A program made the translations under genes and the position numbers. The notes beneath the pieces were generated by a model. That model was not told the DNA's origin and ran no database searches. It saw only the letters and a list, made by a program, of their open reading frames with translations. DNA of 64,000 nucleotides from Hyalella azteca (Eukaryota; Arthropoda; Malacostraca; Amphipoda; Hyalellidae). This document shows positions 36,476 through 49,408 of the stretch, in pieces (the stretch's first letter is position 1; each line of letters opens with the position of its first letter). The stretch is taken from the NCBI RefSeq assembly GCF_000764305.2, contig NW_025935136.1, positions 1-64,000 on the forward strand. Reading direction: 5' to 3'.

Positions 36476-37029
36476 ACCAGACTGGCATTAGCTGAGACTC
36501 TCATCATCAAGAACGAGTCAACCTAAAACCGCTTGATTTATCATGATTTTTCTCTTTTAAAATTTATAATGCGTAATTTTAGGATTTAGTTTTCGAGCAG
36601 TATCTATCTAATTCATTGGTATCTTATGTCATGACAAACTCATGAATTAAGCGATGCAAAACCTTCACTTCACTGGATTTTGAATAACATGGATTTGAAA
36701 AATCATATTATTGTAAAATGCCAGGCATAAACCTCATATTCAAACTTTCGTATCCTACAGCAAATTTATTAAACAAATTGAGAAAAATAATACGAAAATT
36801 GTTACGGTATCAAAAATTATTGTCTGACAAATATTTTTTAACATTATATCATTCATAGTGATCAATCCAGAATGTTGGGCATTCTTAATTTATTCATTAT
36901 TATTCAGAACCTTACATTTTAGGACAACATTCATGGTGGGCCGAAATCACACCGAAATAATTGCACTGATACTGCGTTTACATCGTGAACAATCGTTTAT
37001 TGACGGTAAGAATTTGAACGAACGAAAAT

Positions 37030-37275
37030 GAAAAGGTGCATGCGATAAAAAAATACTATCTTGATCCTCTATACGGGAAAGAATGAAACTGGGTTTTGCA
37101 TCTAAGAAAGAGCGACATGGAGCATGCGATCCTAAATACTTGATCTTCTACGGGAAAGAATGAAACTGGGTTTTACATCTAAGAAAGAGAGACATGGAGC
37201 ATGCGATCCTAAATACTTGATCTTCTACGGGAAAGAATGAAACTGGGTTTTACATCTAAGAAAGAGAGACATGGA
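37030..37275. repeat. 77-bp tandem repeat, three units
   Basis: GAAACTGGGTTTT occurs at 37085, 37162 and 37239, period 77. Units two and three are nearly identical, unit one more diverged on its left side. Confidence 0.9.
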
Positions 37276-37279
37276 GCTC

Positions 37280-38320
37280 ATCCTCAATAACGCTGACGAG
37301 AAGAGATTCCAATTAGCATACTTTCCTGCAAGACGTCCATCAATGTCGGGACTGTCTCAAATGAGACGCTTCTTTGGCTGCAACCTAACTGAATAGCTGC
37401 AGAGTGCAGGGAATTTCTCCAGTCCGAAATTTTTCCCTGGGATATCGGGATTGAAACTACTTCAGTAAAGAATTTTACCCCTTGGAAGCACCTACTGATG
37501 CAATTTTAATACACAAATATTTTGTGAGCAATTTATTATGAGCTGACATTGCTTTTACTTGCTTTGGAACTATATAACTTATAAATTGCATGCTATCACT
37601 GATTTTAATCGATACTGTAGTGTTCAGTGCTGCTCTAGTATTCACTGCAGTGCTACTGTGTTACGTGATACTGTAATATTTAGTGTGGCTATAATGTTCA
37701 GTGCTCCGTAATGTTGAAAATAGTTGCTTGCAATAAAGTGGATTTTGTTCGAGAGACAAATTCAAATCCGAAGTGAACATTAACTTTGAAAATTTGGCAC
37801 ATTAATGAGTGCAACACGAATACAACACAGTAAAGACTTCCGTTAGGTCAAGGGTATAAAGGTTCGTCAGGTCAAAGATATAACACCAAGCAATTTATAA
37901 GCGAGTTGAGCGAATTTCTCTTACCAGGCCACACATGATAGGCTATCATTACGTCGTTGTGCAGCTTTTTGAAAACAATGAGAGAAATGCTGTTTGGTTG
38001 ATAATGTCATTGTCAAAGTAAGTCTATTAGAGAGAGATCCGTATAAAACCTCATTTCACTTAAAGCTCAGATTGTTGTCTATATTTTCAACCTAACGGAA
38101 CCTAATATTCTTACTTTTTAGATAAAACTTACAATTACCCAACTGAAAATTTGAATTTGCAAATCAAATTTGAAGGATAACTTGGTGGTAAGCTCGCGAT
38201 TTTCTTAGAAGCGCCCAGTTAATTTGATTGGCTATTGTATATGTGTGAAATTTGTTTATTGTGTTCGATTGCTAGTGCGTTTGTTTGCAACTTAGCGCTG
38301 TGCCTTTCGATCACGTATCC
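37280..38320. other. AT-rich sequence
   Basis: 37600-37715 has loose repeats of GTGTTCAGTGCT and ATACTGTA phrases. No gene is supported. Confidence 0.5.
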
Positions 38321-38327
38321 TGTTTAC

Positions 38328-38477
38328 CAGGGCCTATACTTTCAAAAAAAGTTAAGAGATCGTAAGTTCATCAGCCAATCATTGACGGCCTTTCAAGCAA
38401 AATCCACCAATCACAGACATGAAAATAGAGCGTAAGTACTTAGGTTAACTTAGCGAATTTTGAAAGTATGGCCGCTG
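38328..38477 (-). mobile_element. MITE family 1, copy 2
   Basis: Ends CAGGGCCTATACTTTC and GAAAGTATGGCCGCTG. Same internal order as copy 1, with both CCAAT motifs and GCGTAAGTACTTAGG. Copy 3 lies 434 bases to the right in opposite orientation. Confidence 0.85.
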
Positions 38478-38911
38478 CAGATCGTGTCGGGATAGTACGT
38501 GGGACTGAAATGTTATTTCCGGTTGTGGAAGCCCAAGATATCGCAAATTAGGTGATATCAATAAGTTTAATTGCTTAATGTATTTCTATTTTGGTATGCC
38601 TGTTCATTTACTTCTGAAATGATGAGTTAAAGTTTTCTTCAAATTTCAAAATAAATATTAAATGAAAATTTCACAACAATGTGGGTTGTTTGGATACTTC
38701 TCAAATTTATACATTCCGAAGGGTAAAATATTATTAAAGGATGAGGATGATAAGAATCTTCAATCATCAGGATTATATTTTCCAGCCTACGCCAGGCTAT
38801 CTGTTTTTTATTGTAAATTTAAATGTAATAATTCAAAAATAATTCAAGTCAGAGTGAGGCACGAAAACCTCGTCTGATCCTGCGTGGTAAATAGTAATAT
38901 AAGTATGTAAA

Positions 38912-39065
38912 GCTGGGGCCATTATACTTTCAAAACTCGCCAAGTGAACGTAAGTACTTATGCTCTATTTTCTTGTCTATGATTGGTGGATTTGGCTTGA
39001 AAGGCCGTCAATGATTGGCTGATGAACTTACGATCTCTTAACTTTTTTTGAAAATATAGGCCCTG
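38912..39065 (+). mobile_element. MITE family 1, copy 3
   Basis: Ends CTGGGGCCATTATACTTTC and GAAAATATAGGCCCTG. It contains GAACGTAAGTACTTATGCTC. It forms a wide inverted repeat with copy 2. Confidence 0.85.
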
Positions 39066-39069
39066 TTAT

Positions 39070-41045
39070 TTAAGCAACCTTTGTCGCACAGTGAACGCTC
39101 AATCTGTTGTCTTTGACAAGCCTGCATAGGGAATTGGCTCCTAATTTCTCCTGGGAGCGTCTCCGACGATATTGGACAGCACAGATGCGGCATGTCCATA
39201 AAACAGCAGAGAACCTGCAAGACACTGTCATGGCAACCACTTACTATTTGCACCAAATGTAGGATCATATATAGTCATACATTCTCATTTGTTAATCATT
39301 TGAGTTTTAGGGCCTCATTACATTAGTACAAAATTTTCATATTAGAAAGAATGAAAATTCTTATGCTAATATTTTATGTGCAAGAAATTAAATAATCCTT
39401 TCTTTCAACTTCGTTTACAAAGTAAATGAATTGAGATTTTTAAATCTGCTAATTATCTCTCATGATTCATATACTAGCATAAATTTCCAATTAAATGCAT
39501 GTAAATTGGAAACGTATTTTAGCTGCTATATGCTACACTCTTTCTGCGGGACTGCCATCTTTCATGCTAGAAATTTCTTCCCTCTATGTAATTTCCATTT
39601 ACCTTTCGCTTCCAAGTAAACATTTGAAACACGAGCTTTTTTATATACTGCTTCTCGCAAACTATAAATAATGTTGAACGTGATGCGGTGGTGTATAGGG
39701 AATAAATTGAATTTATAATTTTTTGGAAGATGTTCATGTATCACGTCAGCTAGCATTGACATGCACATAAAGAGTGCACCAAAACAATAGCGCCAAGATG
39801 AAAAATTAGATCCTATTATTCTTCTTTCAGAAAAAATGACAACATATGACGTGAGCTAGTTTGAGGACGCGTAGCCTTGAGGAATTATTGCCACTCGTAC
39901 GCATTTTCTGAACCCGAACTCTGCGAACATTAATTTAAACTTAATCAAATGCGTTCTTTGGAGAATGACCGGTGCAGGAATTAGATTAAATGGCCGTTTA
40001 CGAAAAATTTAGAACCAGCGCTATCTATCTTCCGCCAACGCTGTCATTACTTTTATATTTCATAACCGCAACTTTTCTTTCTCATAATATATTATTTGTG
40101 ACAAAACGTAGATCTAGTAGAAAACGTTGCTAAAAATTTCATGGAATTTTGCGCACTTGGCAAAAAACAACGGGTTAAAAAAAACAAAGGGTCTAATAAA
40201 CTCGTTCACCTTCCATTTTTAGGCATTTTTTACGGACAATAAACAGTACATTGAACGATTTATATTTCACGGAATTTTTCCAAACGAAAATATTTGATAA
40301 TAATTCAATATTTTTACTTTAATTTTACAATCAATTTTTTTAATTGATTCATGAGATTCTACGAATCATATGCATATTATTTTATTATTTTGCTTAGTTT
40401 TTGTATTAAATTAATGTCATACCAAAATATATCAATTATTGTACAAGTGATTTCAATAAATTTTTTGTTTATCGATAGCGAACTACGGTGAAGCTCTATT
40501 TAATTTGGCTAATTCCTGTTTCACTAATAAGAACTCCAGTGATACACAAAATCTTGCATTCACTGACCTCAAGGACCAATCAAGGCCCGAACCTTCCAAT
40601 CAAGGTTTGCGTACAGCACAAACACTTTAATGTCCATTTTTTGCAGAAAGCCTAGCGTACATGAGAAGGAGAAATTTTTGTTTCTACTAATGTGTATGAA
40701 AAAGATTTTAACTGCGATACATCATCGTATTATCCGTTCTGAATTCAAATAAGATAAATTAAAGCAATAGAATGACTGCACCAAAATTATTGAGATTGTA
40801 GGCGAACGAATTTTAAACGTCGAAAAAAGCGAGCCGGAAAACTGGAACTGACTGGAGCTTGTGAGAGGAAAGCATCAGCACCAGCACACGAGGGAAATAA
40901 TAACACCATGTCACCGTTATAGATTAAAAACTACGAAAAGAAATGTTGATAGTAAGAACCGCCTAAAAACTATACGATTTGCAATAATACGAGTAGTATC
41001 CGACTAGAGAATTTTAGAAATAACTTTTCAACTCAGGTGGATGTA
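39070..41045. other. Intron-like AT-rich sequence before the main exon
   Basis: The minus-strand frame 39268-39038 overlaps the MITE end and has no known motif. The rest is AT-rich with no supported feature. Confidence 0.5.
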
Positions 41046-41097
41046 AGGGGCTGATTTTCAGTGTAGAATACATACGAGGCAAGCTAAGCTAATTCAG

Positions 41098-41713
41098 CTG
41101 TCGGCCAGGACCTCGAAAAGAAGTGTGGGCACCGTGCCTAAGTGGCGTGAGTCTGTGCGTTCGGCGGGAGACACGGCTGCCCCGGAGCCGCATCGTCGCC
41201 ACCCTGTCCTCCGGCGATCAAACCGGCTGGATGGGGGACCCCCGTCCTCACCTGGGGGCCCAAATTCCCTCACGACGCTACTTTCCAGAAGGAATGAAAG
41301 TTCTCCGTCCAGAGGATCGAACATGTCTCTGTGTTCATCCTTGTCCCTACCGCTTTCATCGACGACGCGAACCTCACTTCTTTCTCTACCTATGCCGGTG
41401 TCCCCAGGCCGGCTCAACACCCAGCCCAATTCCCCACGGTCACGTTCGTCCACCTTGTCGTTTCCAAATTCGTCCTCCTCGACTCAGTCCTCTGTTCGGT
41501 CCACCTGCTCTTCGCGTTCCAACTCGCGCTCGCCCTCTTCTTCGCGACGATCCTCTCACCACAGCGACGGTGGGGGATACTTCAACTATGCAGGAGTCGA
41601 GGAGGAGCTCGACGACGCCTTTGAAGATGAAGTCATGATGGTTTGTCCTCCTGAGCTTGCAGCTGTCGCCGCCCCTCATATAAGAGCTGCACTCGTCTAC
41701 AGGGCCAACGCAG
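41098..41713 (+). CDS. Large internal exon, Ser/Arg-rich protein segment
   Basis: The best coding signal in the window: a GC-rich island open for over 200 codons. The acceptor is GCTAAGCTAATTCAG (ending at 41097), the donor GCAG|GTGAGC (41714). It enters in phase 0 and leaves in phase 1. The peptide starts LSARTSKRSVGTVPKWRES, has a Pro/Arg stretch, then a long low-complexity Ser-rich part (SRSPSSSRRSSHHSDGGG), then an acidic patch (EEELDDAFEDE) and a hydrophobic end (VCPPELAAVAAPHIRAALVY). The low-complexity part suggests a disordered, phosphorylatable region; the flanking parts look folded or binding. No domain is recognised. An alternative acceptor at 41061 would add 12 codons in frame. 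Confidence 0.8.
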
Positions 41714-41727
41714 GTGAGCTTTGTTAG

Positions 41728-43395
41728 AGAAAAATATCCTTATATTCACTTACGGTTGCTTTTCTCCTTTGTTAACATTTAATAACTTTCAAGAAATCAC
41801 AAGAAGAGCGATATTTAGTCCTTTGCTAATAGTCTCGCTGAAATTTGATATTTATTACAGGCATGAGATTGGAATATGTAAAAAAGAATCAAAGTTAATC
41901 ATAGGGAATCGTTTCATTTCAATTTAGTTATATAATTTGCAGCCGCTGCTACTAGAGGCTTCATCGTGAAATTGTTTTAGGATGAAGCTGACGTTTCTTC
42001 GTTTTCAGCTGCATTCACAGAATATGTTACCCAAAGTATCTAGGGAAAAATTAGAAGAGACCAGATAACTCTAGCAAATGAGACGAGGCCTGCAGAAAAA
42101 TTATATGAATAGCGAAAAAAAGACCATGTGCATCTGATCGAGTGATGGCTCTTTTATATGTGTGCCCAACGTGAGAAGGCTGTAAATAGCACTCCCATCT
42201 GCCATCAAGACATGGATGCTGGCTGTTGACGATCCCGGTTGTGGGCTCTACACACATGACACATGTATTACAGTCTAACGATTTTTATTACTCTTTATAT
42301 AATGCACAACTGGTTTATTATTACTTTTCCTTCATTTTAGTACTGCTCATAATATTAACAACTGGTTTATTATTTCTTTTCTTTTTAATACTTATAATAT
42401 TCACAACTTGTTTATAATGATCCCAACTTCCTGACCCAATATCTGATCTTTGAGACATTAAAACCTCTAATTAGTCTTATTACATAGTTAGAGTTAAACG
42501 ATTCGCATCTCTGACGACAATTTTCATCTATCGTAAAGATCTAGTATCAACTGATTTAAAACAATGGCATAGTTTAATTTATTTCTTATTTCATAAATTC
42601 TTTGATTTAATATTTTAATGTGTGGTGATATTTTGAAGATATCATGAATTGCGTTCCTCCCTTTCAAGATTTTGTTCAAACAACTCAGCTGCATAATAAA
42701 TGCTTGGTAAACCAAACGCGAAGGTCGCCCACGCAAATAAAATGGTTTGATAACGCAAACATTTTCAGTTCCAGATTTGACAGAATCAGAAGGAATTGAT
42801 GAAATTTCATACTTAAACTTATATATATATATATATTCAAGTCTTATAGAAAGTTGTCCATTGAATTAATAAGAAATCTTCATGAAATCTTCATTTTATC
42901 GGTAGGAATTAATAATATATCTTAAACGTGAAACTTGAGCGAGAGTTTCTGTTTGGACTCTTAATTCTTGGCTTGTTTTAGGAATATTGCGTGAGGTTTG
43001 AAAAATAGGGACGATCACGCTAAACTAAAGTTGTTCCTAATTTTTCTATTATTTACGATTTTTCGTCAAATTTTTTATTTCAAGAAGCAAGCCGATGATA
43101 AAAATTTCCAAGTAATGGTAAATATTTTTCATTAAGATAATTAATATCTAATTCTAATATTTTTTCGATGAACTTATTAAACGTATTAAATTAGACTCGC
43201 TCCTAGTTGTATAGTTGAAATTTATTACGGAAGACTTTCAAAAAAGTTGTCGGCTTCTTGTTTGGCCTCGAAAAAAATTGTATTCCCTAATTTCTTTACG
43301 CGTGGAGGCAACGTGACGATGTTGCTCGTTGTTGCCAATGTTCATAATTAAGGGTTCTTGCTCACCCGCATGTAGAGCTCTCTGGAGCTGAAGCT
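41728..43395. other. Intron-like sequence
   Basis: AT-rich. 42270-42417 has an imperfect duplication with CAACTGGTTTATTATT, and 42826-42838 a short TA run. No gene is supported. Confidence 0.5.
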
Positions 43396-43429
43396 GCTGG
43401 GTTTGAGGGGTAAGGGCCTTTACAATCCA

Positions 43430-43865
43430 GAACTCTATAGCTGCAGCTATAACTCTATCTATATAGAGCTGCAGGGTGCCGAGGCAAACAGCGCCATCTA
43501 CAGCTCCCGGTGCCTATATAGAGCTACAGTATAGGGCAAGATCTATATAGATCTGTAGGGTGCGGATTGGACCTGCACCATCTAGAATTCCCCGTACCTA
43601 TATACTAGAGCTGCAGGGTGCCGGGGAACCTGCGCTATCTAGAGCTACCCGTGCCTATATATAGAGCTTGCAGGGTGCCGGGGAACCTGCACCATCTAGA
43701 GCTCCACGTGCCTATATACTAGAGCTGCAGGGTGCCGGGGAACCTGCGTCATCTAGAGCTCCACGTGCCTATATACTAGAGCTGCAGGGTGCCGGGGAAC
43801 CTGCGCCATCTAGAGCTCCACGTGCCTATATACTAGAGCTGCAGGGTGCGGGACGGGGGCTGCAA
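43430..43865 (+). repeat. 57-bp minisatellite with a 19-residue open period
   Basis: About seven units; the last four are nearly identical. Units carry AGAGCTGCAGGGTGCCGGGG and TCTAGAGCTCCACGTGCC. Because 57 is a multiple of three, one frame stays open (43668-43868) and repeats QGAGEPAPSRAPRAYILEL. Older units to the left contain CTATATAGAGCTGCAG palindromes and break the frame. No start context or splice sites suggest translation. Confidence 0.9.
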
Positions 43866-43899
43866 TAGGGGGGATGTGAAGCTCAAGGGCTCTTCACTT

Positions 43900-46800
43900 G
43901 TGCGCTGAGAAATAAAATAGACAAGAAAAATCCACACCGACCGCCAATAACATCCACTTTTGGGAGCATCTAGGCTGCGAATCATCACGAGTGTCGCTTA
44001 AAATATCGTAACTTGCAAGTTGCAGTGTTTGTGTAGGTCCTTCAGTTCAACAAAAATTTCGAATTAACCAACTAAATGTGCCTGCTGTAATACAGGAAAT
44101 GATCTTAAAGTTGCCTTCGAATTACTTCCTGTTTACTAAATTGGTATGAAATACATACTCATATCATCATTGTGAGTTCAATAATTTTTCGGGAACTGTT
44201 CTCTTTAAGTTTTTTGGGATCAATGTTTTGAAATATAATGAGTACATCATCACTCTCGTTTTCCTGCAGTACAATAGTTTCGTAATAAATATTTATGGTT
44301 CACTTTTTGAGAGTGTAACGCTACGCAAACAAATTAATTTGTGAATCAGTTTCACATACTAGCTTAGGTGTTTACATTTATTTCATTTTTAGGCCAATGG
44401 ATATTAAAAAGTGGATGAAGATCGAGATGGAAATATGTAGACTACTGCCGTGCACTCATCAAATGAAACGTGCATCACCAAGCAGCAAATTTTTCAGACA
44501 TAAACGACAGAAATGGTAAATTCGATGTTCAATTCTATGAGTCACGCTGAAACGCGAGGTCAACTCCCAAATCTGACGATGCACGTTGAGTAGAACACAA
44601 TCTCAGCTTTCTTCGCTGTTGCATACAATTTATTTCAAATTTTCTCAAATTTTGAATAAATGCGGCCTCTGTCCGACTATTGTACTTCGCGCATTTAAAT
44701 GACTTGCTTTGAATAATTACGTGTCAGTAACTATCACAACATAGGGGCTTCCAATCTGAGCGTGCACCGTATTGAAATACTGATGGATGTGCCTATATTC
44801 CCGCATTCAGGACCGGTCCTAAATGGCGGGACTTGAAGAAACGTCCAATTCTGCAATATTAAATTGAAAATCGAACAAAATTTAAGGAATCAAAAACCTC
44901 AGCAGCACAGTAAATTGACCTTAAGATGAAAACCAAAACTGAGGAATCGATTAGCGCAATCAATGTAGCATAATGGACTTTACAAACGAGCAGTGTTTGA
45001 GGAATCAAATATTTTTGCCTGTTAAGAAATTAGGCTTAATTAAATGAGCGATCATTATTTGAGGGATCGAATGCCATACAACCAGTCACGCAATAAATCG
45101 GGGTTTAACAGTTATGCTGCATTTTATGAACCGAATTTTTAAAGTTGTTTGGAAAATTTCTAAATTTCTAAACAACTGGTTTCGACATTTTGACAAAAAG
45201 CGAGTGATTTATTACTTAGATAATCAATGCATCATGATTTAGCAAAAATATAGAATTTTAAATATTTGAATAATCCCAGAATATTAAAAATGAATTTTCT
45301 TCTCAGGTATTTCGCAACATCTTCCTCTGTTGCTTCTCTCACCTCATTTATAAGGGACCTGAAAAGAAGGACGCTGGCTAGCTTTCTCTCACGCCAGCGC
45401 CGCGCTCAGTGAATGAAGCTACAGTATATATAGTTGCCCCTTGCGCAGCTACCGGCATCTGTAGATATAAGTGTACCACCCGTACCACCCAATACCAACC
45501 ACCAGAGAATTAAATACAATTCTGTTGGTATACATAAACTATTTTTAATCATTAAATTAATTTAAAAATCTGTTTAGTTATTCATATTTTAATAATTGTT
45601 TCCATTGCATTAAATCGAGGAGTAAATAATTCAAATAATATTATCTATCTGCAAATGAATCCTAATATTAATCTAGGATAAAATAATATTCTTTGACTAA
45701 AAAGCTCTGAGGTCATCAAAAGAGTTTAATTTCAACGGTAATACCAGGACTTCACACTACACAAAATTTAAAAGATTTTTTATTCTAAAATTCAATTGTT
45801 CAAAAGTTATAGGAGAACATGCAATAAGTAACAACAAATTTCACTCCCTCATTGGTGAAGATACGCTCCATTGAGTCTCCAACTGCAACCTATATTCTTG
45901 TTCGAGTAGCAACTATCAATTAACATCGCTGTTCTGCATACGTTGGAGTAACGTAAAGATCAATATGCAATACAGTTTTTGTACACAACTTTGCGGTCTT
46001 GCGGAAGATCTACTTGTATGTTTTTTTAGAGCCTCTAATAGAAATTAACTTTCGGATGAGAATGTTGATGGGCAAAATAATTTCGGTGGATCTACTTAAG
46101 CAACACAGAGGCCTAATGGCAGGTTGAAGGGGTTCATGCGCTGCTGTAGTATCGCACACACTGCCATACAGGATAGACCTCCGTAGTCGATTGAAGAAGT
46201 TATAATTCATAAAGTCTGATTAGCAGACCCATGCGATAAGTTCAAAGAGTATTTTTCATTTGAAGCCGAGTTGTGTCACTCACTCTTCCCTTTTTTTGTC
46301 ACTCGAAGCGACAAGAAGCATTCCTTTCTAGTCGTCTTCTGCCTGTGCCTGATACTATGTCTTGATATTGAGTCAACCCGGTGAAAAACGTAAATAACAT
46401 GTAAAATATTGGTTATAGAATGTTAAATTTTTAAATCACTTCACCTTATGTATGCTTTACATAAACATTTCGATCTGGGCTTCGTATCTCGTCAACCAAA
46501 TTTTCTGAAACAATTGTGTTTATTTTACTTTTCACTGACTTTCCTCGCGTGCATACAGTTGACCAAGATTCTTATAGCTTCAAATGGACGACACTTAGTA
46601 ATGCGACTCCTAAACGTCTACATATTAGTTCACGAAAGTATTATGTGAATAGGCTGAATTGTTTGGTGCTGTCAAACCTGTAGTCATTGCAGACATGGTA
46701 TTTTGATATTGTAACAACAATTTATTTTTTCGGTCATGATAAGTAATGCTTCAAATTAATCTCTTAGATATCAAGTCAGTACTAGATCCTAGAAGTGACT

Positions 46801-49395
46801 CTTACGGTGTTAATAAGCTCACATTTTAAGTAACTGAATTTTTTGCGGCTGAAGCTAGGGTGATGATGATTGCGGATCCGGTGGGTTGCGAGAGATTATT
46901 AGAAAACCTGTCTGCTTTACATGACTGAGACCAAGTGAACAAAATGCAATTCAAGAGATAATGAAGTTCTGAGATACTGCACTGGTGCAAAAACCTGAAT
47001 TGAATTTTGCTACCTGGCACTGGACGACACGGAAATTGAGAAGCAACTCATTTGCTACCCTGCAGTGAAGAACACACCACGACCACGTTTTGCGATCACA
47101 TAGCGGCAATATCTGAAAGAGGAGACGACAAAATAAATAACCGCAGAATAACAATTAAATGGTGGTTGTAACGAGAAATATACGGTAGGGTTATAATTTT
47201 GTGTTCTTTGACAAGCTTATATATACCGTTAGTTATTGATCTAAGTGCTTCTGTAAGGAACAAAAACGTATTGTGACTTAGTGATTCGAACCTAGTTTTT
47301 GCAACGAAACTTTATTTGGGTTTGGAACGAGAACTCTTATAACCCAAGTTATCTCCGGTGACAGCAGCACGTCACGACCTCTAAAGTTACAAATCTCAGC
47401 GCCAGCTTATTGCAGGCAAGGAGGACGTCACGCAGTTACTTGACTCGAGTTAATCATTTCTGCAGCGCGAACAACGTGCCTAATTTTGAGCGCATCTCAT
47501 CTCTTTTGAACAGCAAACGACCTCATCTCATGAATTCGTTAGCGTTTTCCACAGGCGCTCGCAACCGCCTTTCGAAGTTGAGACCGCCATCCAAGACCGC
47601 CTTTCGAAGTTGATTTTAAACATGATCATAGGCAACAAATCGCTGGTGTACTCCCAATGTATGTTGCTTACTATCCTTTATTTTCAATGAGTTATTCGAT
47701 ATTTTTCCGAAGAGAATACTTCTGGAACTTTTCTATGGCCGAACATCGCCAATGACATATAAATTTTCTTTTAGATTGGATTATTTGCTGCTCGAATTGG
47801 AATTATCATGCTGCAGTATAATAGCTTGTATCCCTAGTACAATTTAATTTATTACATTATATATAAAATAGTACACAAACTAATCCACATCATCACCGAG
47901 TTCAGCCGTAGTGTTTACTTTTGTTCGAACAAGATTATTGTAAACTAAAAAGCAGATATATGTATTCTTAAAAGTTGATTCATTATAATCATGAAGTAGT
48001 ATGGACGAAGTATTTCCACTCGAATGAACTTGCGGTATATAATTCCTTTGTATTTAAAATTTATGGAACGGTTTATACCCACAAATTAACTACCTCGGAA
48101 TGTTAGAAAGAAGAGGCGATTCAAGGGCTTGTAAAGATGACTGCGATATTTGGATCAAGTGAAGAAAAATTTTTTGAAATTCACCATCTGGTGAATTTCA
48201 ACGGAAGTGTCTTCAGGTGTCATGTCGATCGTTAGCTCAATATCACTTTATCAGTAAAGAAAGAGGGGAGAAAGAGTAATCGATTTAACCAAGGAAAGTT
48301 AAACTCTAATCAGTTTTCGGAAAGTTTAATTTCCGCTTCCGATATTAAGTTGAAAAATGCTGATGAGGAAGAATTTTGGATGAGAGCGAAATAGCCCCAG
48401 CGATGTAGTCTCTCGATACACTGAACATCAGCATCGGCGGCTCCTGTCATTGTAAACATCTTGGCCATCAGAGGATTTTGCTTTACCCACGTTTTTTTTA
48501 TCTCATAATCTGAAAGGTGCTTAAAAATTAGAGTAAAGCTTATTTCTGCTGTAACAGCATTAAGCGAATTTAAGCGACACGGAAATTGCTGTGCAAAAAA
48601 GGATGCTCTATAGTTTATAGAATACTTAATTAAAGTCGAACATTATTTTCGATATGGAACACATAATTGTAATCCATGGAACACGTTCACATAGCTTCAA
48701 TTTCAATTAGATTTAGCGGCTAGAATATTATCTGGAAATTACGCACCACTTTACGCTCTGGCTATCAAATGCATGAAAGTTAATTTTGTTTGACTCCAAC
48801 GAAATTACTTTAAATGACTTGAAAGTAAAACAAATAATTATTCTTTGGGCAAGTATATAAGGAATGATGTTATCTGAAAGAAACAAATTTTCCGTATTCG
48901 AGACTCCAGACTGCAGCTTGGTCCTTGCTTCTCGGTTTGTTTTCACTCAGGACGGTATACTATGCTTCTCATATCAGTTACGCGTTTGAAAACTAATGGA
49001 AAGGTGTTGGGGACTAATCAATAAATAAACATTCTCTGACCCCAAACACTAGGCCAATGATCGACAATAAGGGATGAATAAAAATGATAAATAAAGAACC
49101 ATAATAAAACAAATAATGACGTCATGTAGCTCGCCTATTATATGACCATCTGTTTATCATACTGGATGATTCCCCAGAATTTTTACGTCATTGGAAAAGG
49201 ATGTGCATAATATACTTATAAATTGAGAAATTTCAGGTGACGCTGATCAAAACGCCATAAGTGTGCTCAGTGGAAAATGAGTGAACACCACATGTTTAGG
49301 TAAACACACATGTAAATTTCGACTAAATTTTTTTCGTTTTCTACAAAAGACAATATTTTTTCTTGAATTATCCTCTGAATATACACGAATCTAGA
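43900..49395. other. Long intron-like stretch
   Basis: AT-rich throughout. 45345-45480 and 47340-47610 are somewhat richer in GC; the latter has ACCGCCTTTCGAAGTTGA twice, 29 bases apart. GAAATTCACCA (48176-48186) pairs with TGGTGAATTTC (48189-48199) around a 2-base loop. No exon or transposon end could be supported. Confidence 0.45.
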
Positions 49396-49408
49396 GATTT
49401 TATACGTA

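Noticed and set aside
41094..41679. Open frames on the minus strand opposite the large exon (41453-41094 and 41679-41440)
   Set aside because: They are in different frames, mirror the Ser-rich plus-strand codons as Arg/Glu/Asp-rich text, and lack the continuous frame and paired splice sites of the plus strand.
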